Origin: Betaproteobacteria bacterium
GTDB lineage: Bacteria > Pseudomonadota > Gammaproteobacteria > Burkholderiales > SG8-39
Length of the DNA: 64,000 nucleotides
Assembly: GCA_016713125.1 (NCBI GenBank)
Contig: JADJPT010000003.1
Location: forward strand, 189,159 to 253,158
Direction of reading: 5' to 3'
Numbering within the stretch: the first letter of the stretch is position 1; every line of letters starts with the position of its first letter. Under the pieces are notes generated by a model that was given only the letters and a program-made list of their open reading frames with translations, had not been told where the DNA came from and did not search any database. Made by a program: the position numbers and the translations under genes. Below, in pieces: positions 33,890 to 43,737 of this stretch.

Positions 33890-34945
33890 CTACCCCAGGG
33901 GCAGCAATATCGTGAATACCGTACGGCCCGGACGGCTCTCGCATTCGATCATTCCACGGTGGTACTGGATGAAGGTCTGCGCCAGAGACAAGCCCAAGCC
34001 GCTCCCCCCTTCGCGCCCGGACACCAGGGGGTTGAATATCTTGTCGCGGATTTCGTCCGCGACACCGGGGCCGTCGTCGATCACTTGCAATTCTAGTGCC
34101 AGCTTGTGGCGCTGCCGGACGATGGTCACCTGGCGCGCGATCCGGGTGCGCAGTTCTATGGTCCCGCCCGGCGGCTGGCCGTGCATCAGGGCCTGCGCGG
34201 CGTTGCGCGCCACGTTCAGCACCACCTGTATCAGCTGTTCCTTGTCGCCCACCAGATCCGGAACGCTGACATCGTAGTTGCGGCGGATGGCGATGCCGGC
34301 GGAGAACTCGGCCAGGATCAGGCTGCGCACCCGCTCGAGGATCTCGTGCACGTTCAGCGGGGCCACGCGCGGGGTGCGATGCGGGGTCAGCAGGCGATCG
34401 ACCAGGGTCTGCAGGCGGTCGGCCTCCTTGATGATGACCTGTGTGTACTCCTTCAGTTCCGGACGATCGAGTTCTCGCTCCAGCAGCTGCGCCGAGCCGC
34501 GCAGGCCGCCCAGCGGGTTCTTGATCTCGTGCGCCAGGTTGCGGATCAGCTCGCGGTTCGCGGTCTGCAGATCCAGCATGCGCTCCTCGCGCGCGATGCG
34601 CAGCTGCTGCTCTATGGGACGCAGCTCGATCAGCAGCGGCAGATCGGGCAGATCGATGTGCGCCACGGTGGCGAGCAGGGCGAGCGGATCATGCCCGCTG
34701 CGCAGATACGTCACGCTCTGCGCCGAATAGTCCCAGTGATTGGCCAGCGCATCGGCCAGCGTGCGCCCGAACTCATCGGACTCGGCCACCTGGGGCAGCA
34801 GGGGCGTGCCCTGCAGACTCTTCGCGGCCGTATCGAGCAGGCTCTCGCAGGCCGGATTCGCGTAGCGCACCACCAGGCTCTCATCCAGCAGGACCACGGC
34901 CGTGGGCAGCATGTCCAGGCCCAGGAACGGTGAGTAAGCACTCAT
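33890..34945 (-). CDS. glnL: Nitrogen regulation sensor histidine kinase NtrB
   Basis: The 351-residue cytosolic kinase has an N-terminal PAS domain (about 8-110), a dimerisation helix with phosphoacceptor H139 in LAHEIKNPLGGLRG, and a C-terminal ATPase domain with DDGPGV and the glycine-rich GSGLGLSLAQTF. No membrane segment is seen, as expected for NtrB, which takes its nitrogen signal from the PII protein. It is followed by ntrC and preceded by a small DUF4124 gene, with glnA beyond it. Confidence 0.95.
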   Translation of the reverse strand: MSAYSPFLGLDMLPTAVVLLDESLVVRYANPACESLLDTAAKSLQGTPLLPQVAESDEFGRTLADALANHWDYSAQSVTYLRSGHDPLALLATVAHIDLPDLPLLIELRPIEQQLRIAREERMLDLQTANRELIRNLAHEIKNPLGGLRGSAQLLERELDRPELKEYTQVIIKEADRLQTLVDRLLTPHRTPRVAPLNVHEILERVRSLILAEFSAGIAIRRNYDVSVPDLVGDKEQLIQVVLNVARNAAQALMHGQPPGGTIELRTRIARQVTIVRQRHKLALELQVIDDGPGVADEIRDKIFNPLVSGREGGSGLGLSLAQTFIQYHRGMIECESRPGRTVFTILLPLG

Positions 34946-34978
34946 GCGTATCGCTGCGGCACAGGCGCCGCGGTGCGC

Positions 34979-35488
34979 CTAGCGGAGTTTGCCCAGCTCC
35001 TTGCGGAGCTCTTCGACGTTCTTCTGGTGCAACTGCACGTTGTCGCGAAACTTCTGCAGGTGTTCCTGCACCTTGGCGGCGTTGCGGTCCTCACCACCGC
35101 GCGACTCCTGCTGCACCAGTTCCGCCCTGGCCCTGGCAAGCAACTGTTCCTCGCTGGTCAGCTCGGATTCCAGCGCCTGGCGCTGACGGTCGCGGGCGCT
35201 GGCACGGTCGGTGGGCGTTTCCTTTGGAAAACCGGCAGGCGAGGGCGACTTTGCAGCCGAACGGGGCGCCGCCTGAACTGCTGGCGCGGGCACCACGGTC
35301 ACGCGCTGCTGCTGGATGATCTTGCAGTCCTTGCCGGCCGTCTCTTCCTTGACGTTGGTGACATGGGTGCGGTTGGACGCATCCGTGCACCGCCAGATGG
35401 TCTGCATCTCGCCGCCCTGCTGGGCGTGGGCGCAGACCGTCACCGCCATCAGCGCCGCCGCCATGCCTGGTAAGCCGATCCGGCCCAT
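34979..35488 (-). CDS. Exported DUF4124 protein with coiled-coil tail
   Basis: The 169-residue product (ATG at 35488) has a signal peptide ending VCAHAQ. A DUF4124-like segment follows (IWRCTDASNRTHVTN, with a second Cys at GKDC), then a Pro/Ala linker. The charged helical tail, rich in Glu, Arg and Gln (about 95-169), should form a coiled coil. DUF4124 proteins are periplasmic with no firm role. Genes of this type commonly lie between glnA and ntrB in Burkholderiales. Its own promoter is visible upstream, so it may not depend on glnA transcription. Confidence 0.75.
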   Translation of the reverse strand: MGRIGLPGMAAALMAVTVCAHAQQGGEMQTIWRCTDASNRTHVTNVKEETAGKDCKIIQQQRVTVVPAPAVQAAPRSAAKSPSPAGFPKETPTDRASARDRQRQALESELTSEEQLLARARAELVQQESRGGEDRNAAKVQEHLQKFRDNVQLHQKNVEELRKELGKLR

Positions 35489-35518
35489 ACGCAAGAAGAA
35501 CCTTAAATTGGGAGGGCA

Positions 35519-35547
35519 AGTGTATGTTGATAATCAGGCTTTTACAA
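35519..35547 (-). promoter_or_regulatory. Sigma-70-type promoter for the DUF4124 gene (and possibly ntrBC)
   Basis: On the minus strand TTGTAA (35542-35547) and TACACT (35519-35524) are separated by exactly 17 bases. This gives a leader of about 25 bases before the ATG at 35488. It would allow ntrBC expression independent of the nitrogen-controlled glnA promoter. Confidence 0.55.
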
Positions 35548-35650
35548 TCATCGCCCAAAAAAGAAAAAGGACGGGAAACCCCGTCCTCCTCCCCGCGCCA
35601 GGCGAACTCCGGCGCCGCTGCCCCCCACCTCCCGATCCCAGCAGCAGACC

Positions 35651-35689
35651 GGAGGGGGTACGGGGGGGCCAAGCCCCCCTGTTCCGAGC
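35651..35689 (+). repeat. Dispersed palindromic repeat, copy C
   Basis: It reads GGAGGGGGTACGGGGGGG, then a hairpin of G and C runs around CCAAG, then CCTGTTCCGAGC. The order GGGGGTACGGGGG, hairpin, CCCCTGTTC is the same as in copies B and D. It lies between the glnA end and the DUF4124 promoter. Confidence 0.65.
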
Positions 35690-35696
35690 TTTCTGA

Positions 35697-35722
35697 ATTA
35701 CAGCTCGTTCACGAGCTGTAAT
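35697..35722. terminator. Hairpin enclosing the glnA stop codon
   Basis: ATTACAGCTCG and CGAGCTGTAAT form a perfect 11-base-pair stem with loop TTCA. The glnA TGA (complement at 35709-35711) lies in the loop, so the last codons of glnA pair with the bases right after the stop. No T run follows. It may stabilise the mRNA end or act as a terminator. Confidence 0.6.
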
Positions 35723-37121
35723 ACATGTCGAACTCCACCGGATGGGTGGTCATGCGGAAACGCGTCACCTCTTCCATCTTCAGGTCGATGTAGGCATCGA
35801 TGAAGTCGTCCGAGAACACGCCGCCCTTGGTCAGGAAGGCACGATCCTGGTCGAGGGCCTCGAGCGCCTGGTCCAGCGAGGACGCCACGTTCGGCACCAG
35901 CTTGGCCTCTTCGGGCGGCAGGTCGTACAGGTTCTTGTCGATCGGATCGCCGGGGTGGATCTTGTTCTGCACGCCGTCCAGTCCGGCCATCAACAGCGCG
36001 GCGAACGCCATGTAGGGGTTGGCGGTGGGATCCGGGAAGCGGACCTCGACCCGACGCGCCTTGGGGCTGTTCACGTACGGGATGCGGCAGGAGGCCGAAC
36101 GGTTGCGCGCCGAGTAGGCGAGATTGATCGGCGCCTCGAAGCCGGGCACCAGGCGCTTGTAGCTGTTGGTGCCGGGGTTGGTGATCGCGTTCAGCGCCTT
36201 GGCGTGCTTGATGATGCCGCCGATGTAGTACAGCGCGAACTCGGACAGGCCGGCGTAGCCGTTGCCGGCGAACAGGTTCTCGCCGCCCTTCCACACCGAC
36301 TGGTGCACGTGCATGCCGGAACCGTTGTCGCCGACCACCGGCTTGGGCATGAACGTCGCCGTCTTGCCGTAGGAGGCGGCGACGTTCCACACCGTGTACT
36401 TGAGGATCTGCATCCAGTCGGCGCGCTGCACCAGCGGCGCGAACTTGGTGCCGATCTCGCACTGCCCGGGGGCCGCGACTTCATGGTGGTGAACCTCGAC
36501 CTCGACGCCCTGCTGCTCGAGCGCGATGCACATGGCATTGCGGATGTCGTTCAGGGTATCGACCGGGGGCACCGGGAAGTAGCCGCCCTTGAGCGGCGCG
36601 CGATGGCCCATGTTGCCCGACTCGTAGTCGATGCCGGTGGACCAGGGGGCTTCCTCGGAACGGATCTTTACGAAGCAGCCCGACATGTCGATCTGCCAGG
36701 TCACGCCGTCGAACACGAAGAACTCGGGTTCCGGGCCGAAATAGGCGGTGTCGCCGATGCCGGAGGACTTCAGGTAGGCTTCGGCGCGCTTGGCGATGCC
36801 GCGCGGGCAACGATCATAGGGCTTGCCGTCCGACGGCTCGATCACGTCGCAGGTGATGATCAGCGAAGGCTCGTCGCTGAACAGGTCCATGCGGGCGCTG
36901 TTCGGATCCGGCATCAGCAGCATGTCGGAGGCCTGGATGCCTTTCCAGCCGGCAATCGAAGAGCCGTCGAAGGCGTGACCGGACTCGAACTTGTCCATGG
37001 TGAACTGCTTGATCGGCACGGACACGTGCTGTTCCTTGCCGCGCGTGTCGGTAAAGCGGAAGTCGACGAACTTGACTTCCTTTTCCTTGGCCATTTTCAG
37101 AATATCGGCTGCCGATGGCAT
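35709..37121 (-). CDS. glnA: Glutamine synthetase type I
   Basis: The 470-residue enzyme makes glutamine from glutamate, ammonia and ATP. Visible are FRFTDTRGKEQHVS near the start, FDGSSIAGW, metal-site EPEFFVFD, NGSGMHVHQS and the adenylylation site NLYDLPPEE, where the Tyr is modified by GlnE. This is the beta-type dodecameric enzyme, controlled by adenylylation. AGGAG precedes the ATG at 37121. A sigma-54 promoter and NtrC box upstream show nitrogen control. The frame is intact, in contrast to the genes before 32.5 kb. Confidence 0.97.
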   Translation of the reverse strand: MPSAADILKMAKEKEVKFVDFRFTDTRGKEQHVSVPIKQFTMDKFESGHAFDGSSIAGWKGIQASDMLLMPDPNSARMDLFSDEPSLIITCDVIEPSDGKPYDRCPRGIAKRAEAYLKSSGIGDTAYFGPEPEFFVFDGVTWQIDMSGCFVKIRSEEAPWSTGIDYESGNMGHRAPLKGGYFPVPPVDTLNDIRNAMCIALEQQGVEVEVHHHEVAAPGQCEIGTKFAPLVQRADWMQILKYTVWNVAASYGKTATFMPKPVVGDNGSGMHVHQSVWKGGENLFAGNGYAGLSEFALYYIGGIIKHAKALNAITNPGTNSYKRLVPGFEAPINLAYSARNRSASCRIPYVNSPKARRVEVRFPDPTANPYMAFAALLMAGLDGVQNKIHPGDPIDKNLYDLPPEEAKLVPNVASSLDQALEALDQDRAFLTKGGVFSDDFIDAYIDLKMEEVTRFRMTTHPVEFDMYYSS

Positions 37122-37199
37122 TTCTGCGTCTCCTGAGTGGATAAACTTGAAGCGTCTTGATGAAGGGGCCGGCTTGCCGGCCGGACGGGGGATGTGTGA

Positions 37200-37213
37200 G
37201 CAGATTCCATGCC
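37200..37213 (-). promoter_or_regulatory. Sigma-54 promoter of glnA
   Basis: On the minus strand the sequence is TTTGGCATGGAATCTGCTC. GG (37212-37213) and GC (37200-37201) are separated by exactly 10 bases, as in the -24/-12 consensus. The leader to the glnA ATG would be about 67 bases. Confidence 0.8.
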
Positions 37214-37276
37214 AAACCCGTCCGACAGCGCAGCCTCCCGTGTCTTTTCCCGAGGGCCTGATTCTACAGATTTACC

Positions 37277-37295
37277 GCGCACGACATTGGTGCGC
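37277..37295. promoter_or_regulatory. NtrC-binding site upstream of glnA
   Basis: GCGCAC-N7-GTGCGC is a perfect dyad that contains the NtrC core GCAC-N7-GTGC. It is centred about 75 bases upstream of the -24 element, a normal enhancer distance. A weaker overlapping dyad (37291-37306, TGCGCC and GGTGCA) could be a second site. Confidence 0.7.
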
Positions 37296-37379
37296 CACCC
37301 GGTGCATTGCACTGAAATCGTGCGCCCCGGCGCCTTCATCCCCACGCCTATAATCTTATGCCCCACAGGAGAGCATGCA

Positions 37380-37826
37380 ATGACCGATCTGGAATCCATC
37401 AAGAAAACGGCGCGTCAGCGCGCCAGTCAGCTCAAATCGACTTACGCGGGCGCCTTGCTGCCCGAGGAAGCCAATGCACTGATGCAGGCCGGCGCCCGGC
37501 TGGTCGATGTGCGCACCAAGGCCGAGCTCGAATGGGTGGGCCGCGTTCCGGGTGCCGTGAGCATCGAGTGGAACACCTGGCCCGGCGGCCAGCCCAACCC
37601 CGATTTCCTGCAGCAGCTTGAGGCGCAGGTCGGCAAGGACGCGCCCGTCATGTTCCTGTGCCGCTCAGGCGGACGCTCGCACAGCGCGGCCACGGTCGCC
37701 GCCCAGGCGGGCTATGCCGAGGCCTACAACATCCTGCAGGGATTCGAGGGCGACAAGGACGCGGCCGGCCATCGCAACACCCTGGGCGGCTGGCGGCTGG
37801 CCGGACTGCCCTGGGTGCAGGGCTGA
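37380..37826 (+). CDS. Rhodanese-like domain protein
   Basis: This 148-residue single rhodanese domain has the active-site cysteine C94 in MFLCRSGGRSHSAA and a front motif RLVDVRTKAELEWVG. Rhodaneses move sulfane sulfur; single-domain forms often serve sulfur relay or redox sensing. The start at 37380 has an AGGAGA site. A perfect TATAAT (37349-37354) lies 25 bases upstream, without a clear -35. It is divergent from glnA, so the 258-base gap serves both. It converges with uppP. Confidence 0.9.
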   Translation: MTDLESIKKTARQRASQLKSTYAGALLPEEANALMQAGARLVDVRTKAELEWVGRVPGAVSIEWNTWPGGQPNPDFLQQLEAQVGKDAPVMFLCRSGGRSHSAATVAAQAGYAEAYNILQGFEGDKDAAGHRNTLGGWRLAGLPWVQG

Positions 37827-37830
37827 GGAT

Positions 37831-38655
37831 TCAGCCTGCCGACCAGTCCACCCAGCCGGCGTGGCCGGTGTACAGCACCAGCGCGCCGAACACGATGCGG
37901 TACCAGGCGAACAGCGTGAAGTCGTGTGTGGCGATGTAGCGCAGCAGCCAGCGCACGCACAGGAACGCCGAAACGAAAGCCGCGACGAAGCCCACCGAGA
38001 ACACGCCGATGTCGGCCGCGCTGAGCAGGGCGCGATGCTTGAGCAGGTCGTAGGCCCCGGCCGCCATCAGGGTCGGCACGGCCAGGAAGAAGGAGAACTC
38101 GGTGGCGGCCCGGCGCGACAGCCCGAACAACATGCCGCCGATGATGGTCGCACCGGAACGCGAGGTGCCCGGAATCAGCGCAAAGGCCTGCGCGCAGCCG
38201 ACTTTCAGCGCGTCCTTCCAGTCCATCTCGTCCACGCTCTGCACGCGCGCCGCGCGGCCCGGCGCGCGGCGCTCGACCCACAGGATCACCAGGCCGCCGA
38301 CGATGAAGGCCAGCGCCACCGGCACCGGCTTGAACAGGTGCGCCTTGATGAAGCCGCCGAATGCCAGGCCCAGCACCGCGGCCGGCATGAAGGCCACCAG
38401 CAGGTTGGCGACGAAGCGCCGCGCGGCGGGATCGCGGGCCAGGCCGCCCAGCACGCCGGCGAACCGCCGCCGGTATTCCCAGACGATGGCCAGCATGGCG
38501 CCGCTCTGGATCACCATGTCGAACACCTTGCCGCGCTCGTCGTTGAAGTCGAGCAGGGCCCCGGCGAGGATCAGATGCCCGGTGCTGGAGATCGGCAGGA
38601 ATTCGGTCAGGCCCTCGACGATGCCGAGGATCAGCGCGGAAATGAGTTCGTGCAT
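37831..38655 (-). CDS. uppP: Undecaprenyl-diphosphatase UppP/BacA
   Basis: The 274-residue membrane protein has the BacA signatures GIVEGLTEFLPISSTGHLIL near the start and GTSRSGATIIGG in the middle, which form the active site. It removes a phosphate from undecaprenyl diphosphate so the lipid can carry new cell-wall and LPS subunits; excess gives bacitracin resistance. About eight membrane segments fit the sequence. Frame and length are normal. The stop is five bases from the convergent rhodanese stop. Confidence 0.95.
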   Translation of the reverse strand: MHELISALILGIVEGLTEFLPISSTGHLILAGALLDFNDERGKVFDMVIQSGAMLAIVWEYRRRFAGVLGGLARDPAARRFVANLLVAFMPAAVLGLAFGGFIKAHLFKPVPVALAFIVGGLVILWVERRAPGRAARVQSVDEMDWKDALKVGCAQAFALIPGTSRSGATIIGGMLFGLSRRAATEFSFFLAVPTLMAAGAYDLLKHRALLSAADIGVFSVGFVAAFVSAFLCVRWLLRYIATHDFTLFAWYRIVFGALVLYTGHAGWVDWSAG

Positions 38656-38699
38656 GCGGCCGCGATGTTAGCAGTTTGGCGAATCGCGCCGCCGCGCGC

Positions 38700-39980
38700 T
38701 CAGCGCTCGGTCAGCCGCTTGTTGGCCGCCGTCAGGCGCTCGATCAGGATGCGCATGAACGACTTGTTGAACTGCACCTGGCAGGCATCGCTCGCCGCGC
38801 TGAGCGCCGCTGCCTTGATCTCGAGCACCAGCACCGGCGTGGACGAGCGTATGGTGGTGCTGCGCAGCGCCGACTCGCCGGAGAAGTAGAGCATCTCGCC
38901 GAAGCAGTCGCCAGGGCCCAGGCTGGCCAGCTCGTGCCCGGCGCGCGTCACCTCGGCGCGCCCGTCGACCAGGATGAAGAAGCTGTCGCCGCGGTCGCCC
39001 TCGCGAATCAGCGTGCCGTCCGCGGCGGCGCGGTTCCAGGCCGCGATGCGCAGCGTCTCCCAGATCTCGACGTCGCGGAAATCGCGAAAGAACGACAGGT
39101 TGCGCAACAGGTGGAACTTGCGCGTTTCCGTGAAGTCCTCGCGCGGCGCCTCCAGGTCGCGGAACAGCGCGGCCAGGTCGCGGCCGAACTCGATCCAGTT
39201 CTGGTAGCGCTGCGCGAGATCCTTCTGCATCGCGCGCGCGACGATGGCGTCGAAGGCCGGCGGCAGGTCGGTGCGCAGCGACGACAGCGAAGGCGGGTCG
39301 TGGTTGACGATCTGGTACATCAGGCTGGCCTGCGAGGAGGCCGTGAACGGCAGGCGTCCGGCCAGCAGCTGGAACATCACCACGCCCAGTGAATAGATGT
39401 CGGTCTGGTGCGTGAGTTCGCGCTCGGTGAGCTGCTCGGGCGACATGTAGGCGGGCGACCCGGCATTGCCGATGTTGGTGTGCGTGGCCTCGGTGAGCTG
39501 GGCGACGCCGAAATCCGAGAGCTTCACGTCGAACTCCCGCGTGACCAGGATGTTCGCCGGCTTGATGTCGCGGTGGATGATGCCCATGCGGTGCGCGTAC
39601 TCGAGCGCGCGGCTGCACTTGAACACCACCTCGACCACGCGCTCCAGCGGCAGCAGCGCGTCCATGGAGGTGTACTGCTCCAGTGTGCCGCCCGGCACGT
39701 GCTCCATGACCACGTAGCTGTGCGCCTGCTCGACCGCCGCGTCGAGCAGCGCGACGATATGCGGATGGGTGAGCTTGCCGACCAGCGCGGCTTCGGTCAG
39801 GAATGCGCTGCGGTGCTGGCCGCCGAGCGTGGGATTCTCGCCGGCGTGCCGGAACACCTTGATCGCCACGTTGCGGTCGGCAAAGGCGTCGCGCGCGAGA
39901 TACACCGAGCCGGTGGCGCCGCGCCCGAGTTCACCAAGGATGGTGTACCGGCCGATCGCGCCGGGCGCCGCGTCGATCAT
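38700..39980 (-). CDS. Serine/threonine protein kinase with C-terminal cyclic nucleotide-binding domain
   Basis: The 426-residue cytosolic protein starts with a complete Hanks-type kinase (about 10-275): GRGATGSVYLA loop, K41 in VAIKVF, catalytic IIHRDIKPANIL with D138, SDFG with D156, and SPAYMSPEQ. A linker leads to a cyclic-nucleotide-binding (CAP-effector) domain (about 300-420) containing FFILVDGRAEVTRAG and LGPGDCFGEMLYFSGESALRSTT, a phosphate-binding cassette. No membrane segment is present. The fusion suggests a kinase switched by cAMP, cGMP or another ligand. The partner phosphatase and substrates are not nearby. The start at 39980 leaves seven bases after the hbdH stop. Confidence 0.9.
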   Translation of the reverse strand: MIDAAPGAIGRYTILGELGRGATGSVYLARDAFADRNVAIKVFRHAGENPTLGGQHRSAFLTEAALVGKLTHPHIVALLDAAVEQAHSYVVMEHVPGGTLEQYTSMDALLPLERVVEVVFKCSRALEYAHRMGIIHRDIKPANILVTREFDVKLSDFGVAQLTEATHTNIGNAGSPAYMSPEQLTERELTHQTDIYSLGVVMFQLLAGRLPFTASSQASLMYQIVNHDPPSLSSLRTDLPPAFDAIVARAMQKDLAQRYQNWIEFGRDLAALFRDLEAPREDFTETRKFHLLRNLSFFRDFRDVEIWETLRIAAWNRAAADGTLIREGDRGDSFFILVDGRAEVTRAGHELASLGPGDCFGEMLYFSGESALRSTTIRSSTPVLVLEIKAAALSAASDACQVQFNKSFMRILIERLTAANKRLTER

Positions 39981-39987
39981 CCGCGCG

Positions 39988-40779
39988 CTACTGCGCCGTC
40001 CAGCCGCCGTCCATGGCCAGCGCCTGGCCGCGCATCTGCGCCGCGCCCGCCGAACAGAGGAACAGCGCGAGCTCGGCCAGCTGCTCGGGCGTGACGAATT
40101 CCTTCGAGGGATGCTTCTCGCCGACCAGCTCGAGCCTGGCCGCCTCGTAGGTCTTGCCTTCGGCGGCGGCACGCGCGCGGATCTGCTTGTCGACCAGCGG
40201 GGTGAGCACCCAGCCGGGGCAGATCGCGTTGCAGGTCACGCCGGTCTTCGCGGTTTCCAGCGCGACGACCTTGGTGAGCCCGACGAGGCCGTGCTTGGCG
40301 GCCACGTAGGCCGACTTGTTGGGCGAAGCGACCAGGCCGTGCGCCGAGGCGATGTTGACGATGCGCCCCCAGTTGCGTGCCACCATGCCCGGCAGCGCCG
40401 CCTTGCTCGCATAGAACGCCGACGACAGGTTGATCGACAGGATCCGTTCCCACTGCTCGGCGGGAAAATCCCTGACCGGTGCGACGTGCTGGATGCCGGC
40501 GTTGTTGACCAGGATGTCGACCGCGCCGAATTCGGCCTCGGCCGCTTCGATCATCGCGGCGACCTCGGCCGGCCGGGTCATGTCGGCGCCGTGGTGCGCG
40601 ACCCGCGCGCCGAGCGCGGCCAGCTCGCGCTTGATGCGCCCGATCTCGGCCGCGTCACCGAAACCGTTGAGCATCACGTTGGCGCCGGCTCGCGCCAGGC
40701 CGGTTGCGATGCCCAGGCCGATGCCGCTGGTCGACCCGGTGACGACCGCCGTCCTGCCTGCCAGTGCCCTGTCGCCCAC
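39988..40779 (-). CDS. 3-hydroxybutyrate dehydrogenase
   Basis: The 263-residue SDR enzyme has TGSTSGIGLGIA, NNAGIQHVAPV, NIASAHGLVASPNKSAYVAAKHG with the catalytic Ser-Tyr-Lys, and CNAICPGWVLTPLV. The long QHVAPVRDFP and VEKQI-like regions are characteristic of D-3-hydroxybutyrate dehydrogenases, which oxidise 3-hydroxybutyrate to acetoacetate during use of poly-hydroxybutyrate stores. The length is right. It lies between thiC and the kinase gene with a 49-base gap to thiC. Confusion with acetoacetyl-CoA reductase is possible but less likely. Confidence 0.88.
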   Translation of the reverse strand: MGDRALAGRTAVVTGSTSGIGLGIATGLARAGANVMLNGFGDAAEIGRIKRELAALGARVAHHGADMTRPAEVAAMIEAAEAEFGAVDILVNNAGIQHVAPVRDFPAEQWERILSINLSSAFYASKAALPGMVARNWGRIVNIASAHGLVASPNKSAYVAAKHGLVGLTKVVALETAKTGVTCNAICPGWVLTPLVDKQIRARAAAEGKTYEAARLELVGEKHPSKEFVTPEQLAELALFLCSAGAAQMRGQALAMDGGWTAQ

Positions 40780-40828
40780 TCGTGCTCTCCTTGCGCTGTC
40801 GAAGGCGCAAGAATATCAGCGCGGCGCG

Positions 40829-42754
<1,926 letters not shown>

Positions 42755-42817
42755 GGCATCGCTCCTGTCGGAAGTGGTGGGAGCGAGGACGGCCCGGCAT
42801 GGGTCGCCGGCCGGCCA

Positions 42818-42903
42818 ACGCTTCCCTGCGGCGGCATTACCCGCATCAGGTTCGAAGGGACTCTCTCACCCGGCCGGCGCTTGCGCGTCGCCAGGACCCC
42901 TAC
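42818..42903 (-). promoter_or_regulatory. TPP riboswitch (THI element) upstream of thiC
   Basis: On the minus strand the leader has the complete THI box: GTAGGGGTCCTGG, then GGGTGAGAGAGTCCC, ACCTGATGCGGGTAATGCC and GCAGGGAAGC. These are the TPP-contacting parts of the aptamer. Binding of thiamine diphosphate should turn thiC off. The expression platform runs over the about 60 bases to the ATG. A perfect TATAAT lies just upstream (complement at 42918-42923). Confidence 0.96.
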
Positions 42904-42967
42904 GCTGACTGCAGATGATTATAGCCGAACGATTTAGTCGGGAAAGGCGCACCACATTCCGATGTCG

Positions 42968-43010
42968 TTGACGCGCCGCAACAATCAAGCTACATTACTG
43001 ACCGGTAAGT
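42968..43010 (+). promoter_or_regulatory. TetR-type promoter with operator upstream of the RND efflux operon
   Basis: TTGACG (42968-42973) and TACATT (42991-42996) are 17 bases apart and form a good promoter. Directly after the -10 lies ACTGACCGGTAAGT (42997-43010), a dyad with ACT/AGT arms around ACCGGT, placed over the start of transcription. This is the layout of an autorepressing TetR operator. Confidence 0.65.
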
Positions 43011-43050
43011 TATTTAATTACCAGCCCCAGGCGCATCCACACATCAGCCC

Positions 43051-43737
43051 ATGAGCACATTCTCGGAAGCCCGCAACGAACCGCGCTGGACCCGGCGCAA
43101 GGACGCGCGTCCCGAGGAGATCACCGCGGCGGCGCTGGAACTGTTCGTCGAGCGCGGCTATGCAGGCACGCGCCTCGAGGATGTGGCGGCGCGCGCCGGG
43201 GTCAGCAAGGGCACGCTCTATCTTTACTTCGCCAACAAGGCCGAACTGTTCAAGGCCGTGGTGCGCGAAGGCCTGGTCTCGCCGCTCAGCGCGGTGCGCG
43301 AACTCATGGGCCGCCACGAGGGGCCCATGATGGAGTTGCTGCGCATGGTGGTGTACGGCTGGTGGGAGCGCATCGGTTCGACGCGCATCTCGGGCATCCC
43401 CAAGCTGGTGATCTCCGAGGCCGGCAACTTCCCGGAGATCGCCGAGTTCTATCTGGCCGAGGTGGTGCGCCCTGGCACGGCGCTGATCCGCGCCATCGTC
43501 GAGCGCGGCATCGCGAGCGGCGAGTTCCGGCCGCTCGACAGCAACGAAGCCGTGGATCTGGTGTTCGCACCGCTGATGATGATCGCCCTGTGGAACCATT
43601 CACTGGGCGCCTTCGAGCCGCGCCGCGCCGACCCCCGCAAGCTGCTCGACACCCACCTGGACATGCTGCGCCGCGGACTCTCGGCCGCGCCCGTTCAGAC
43701 CGGCGACGCCAAAGACACCGGAGCCCCGCAATCATGA
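43051..43737 (+). CDS. TetR family transcriptional regulator of an RND pump
   Basis: The 228-residue protein has a TetR helix-turn-helix (about 20-70: AALELFVERGYAGTRLEDVAA, then VSKGTLYLYFANKAELF) and a helical C-terminal ligand domain. Its TGA overlaps the ATG of the membrane-fusion gene, so it heads the efflux operon and likely represses it through the dyad at 42997-43010. The ligand is unknown; substrates of the pump or membrane-active compounds are likely. Confidence 0.93.
   Translation: MSTFSEARNEPRWTRRKDARPEEITAAALELFVERGYAGTRLEDVAARAGVSKGTLYLYFANKAELFKAVVREGLVSPLSAVRELMGRHEGPMMELLRMVVYGWWERIGSTRISGIPKLVISEAGNFPEIAEFYLAEVVRPGTALIRAIVERGIASGEFRPLDSNEAVDLVFAPLMMIALWNHSLGAFEPRRADPRKLLDTHLDMLRRGLSAAPVQTGDAKDTGAPQS

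Noticed and set aside
42840..42860. A GGTTCGAA match resembling the T-loop of a tRNA
   Set aside because: It is part of the TPP aptamer of thiC, and no tRNA cloverleaf can be formed around it.
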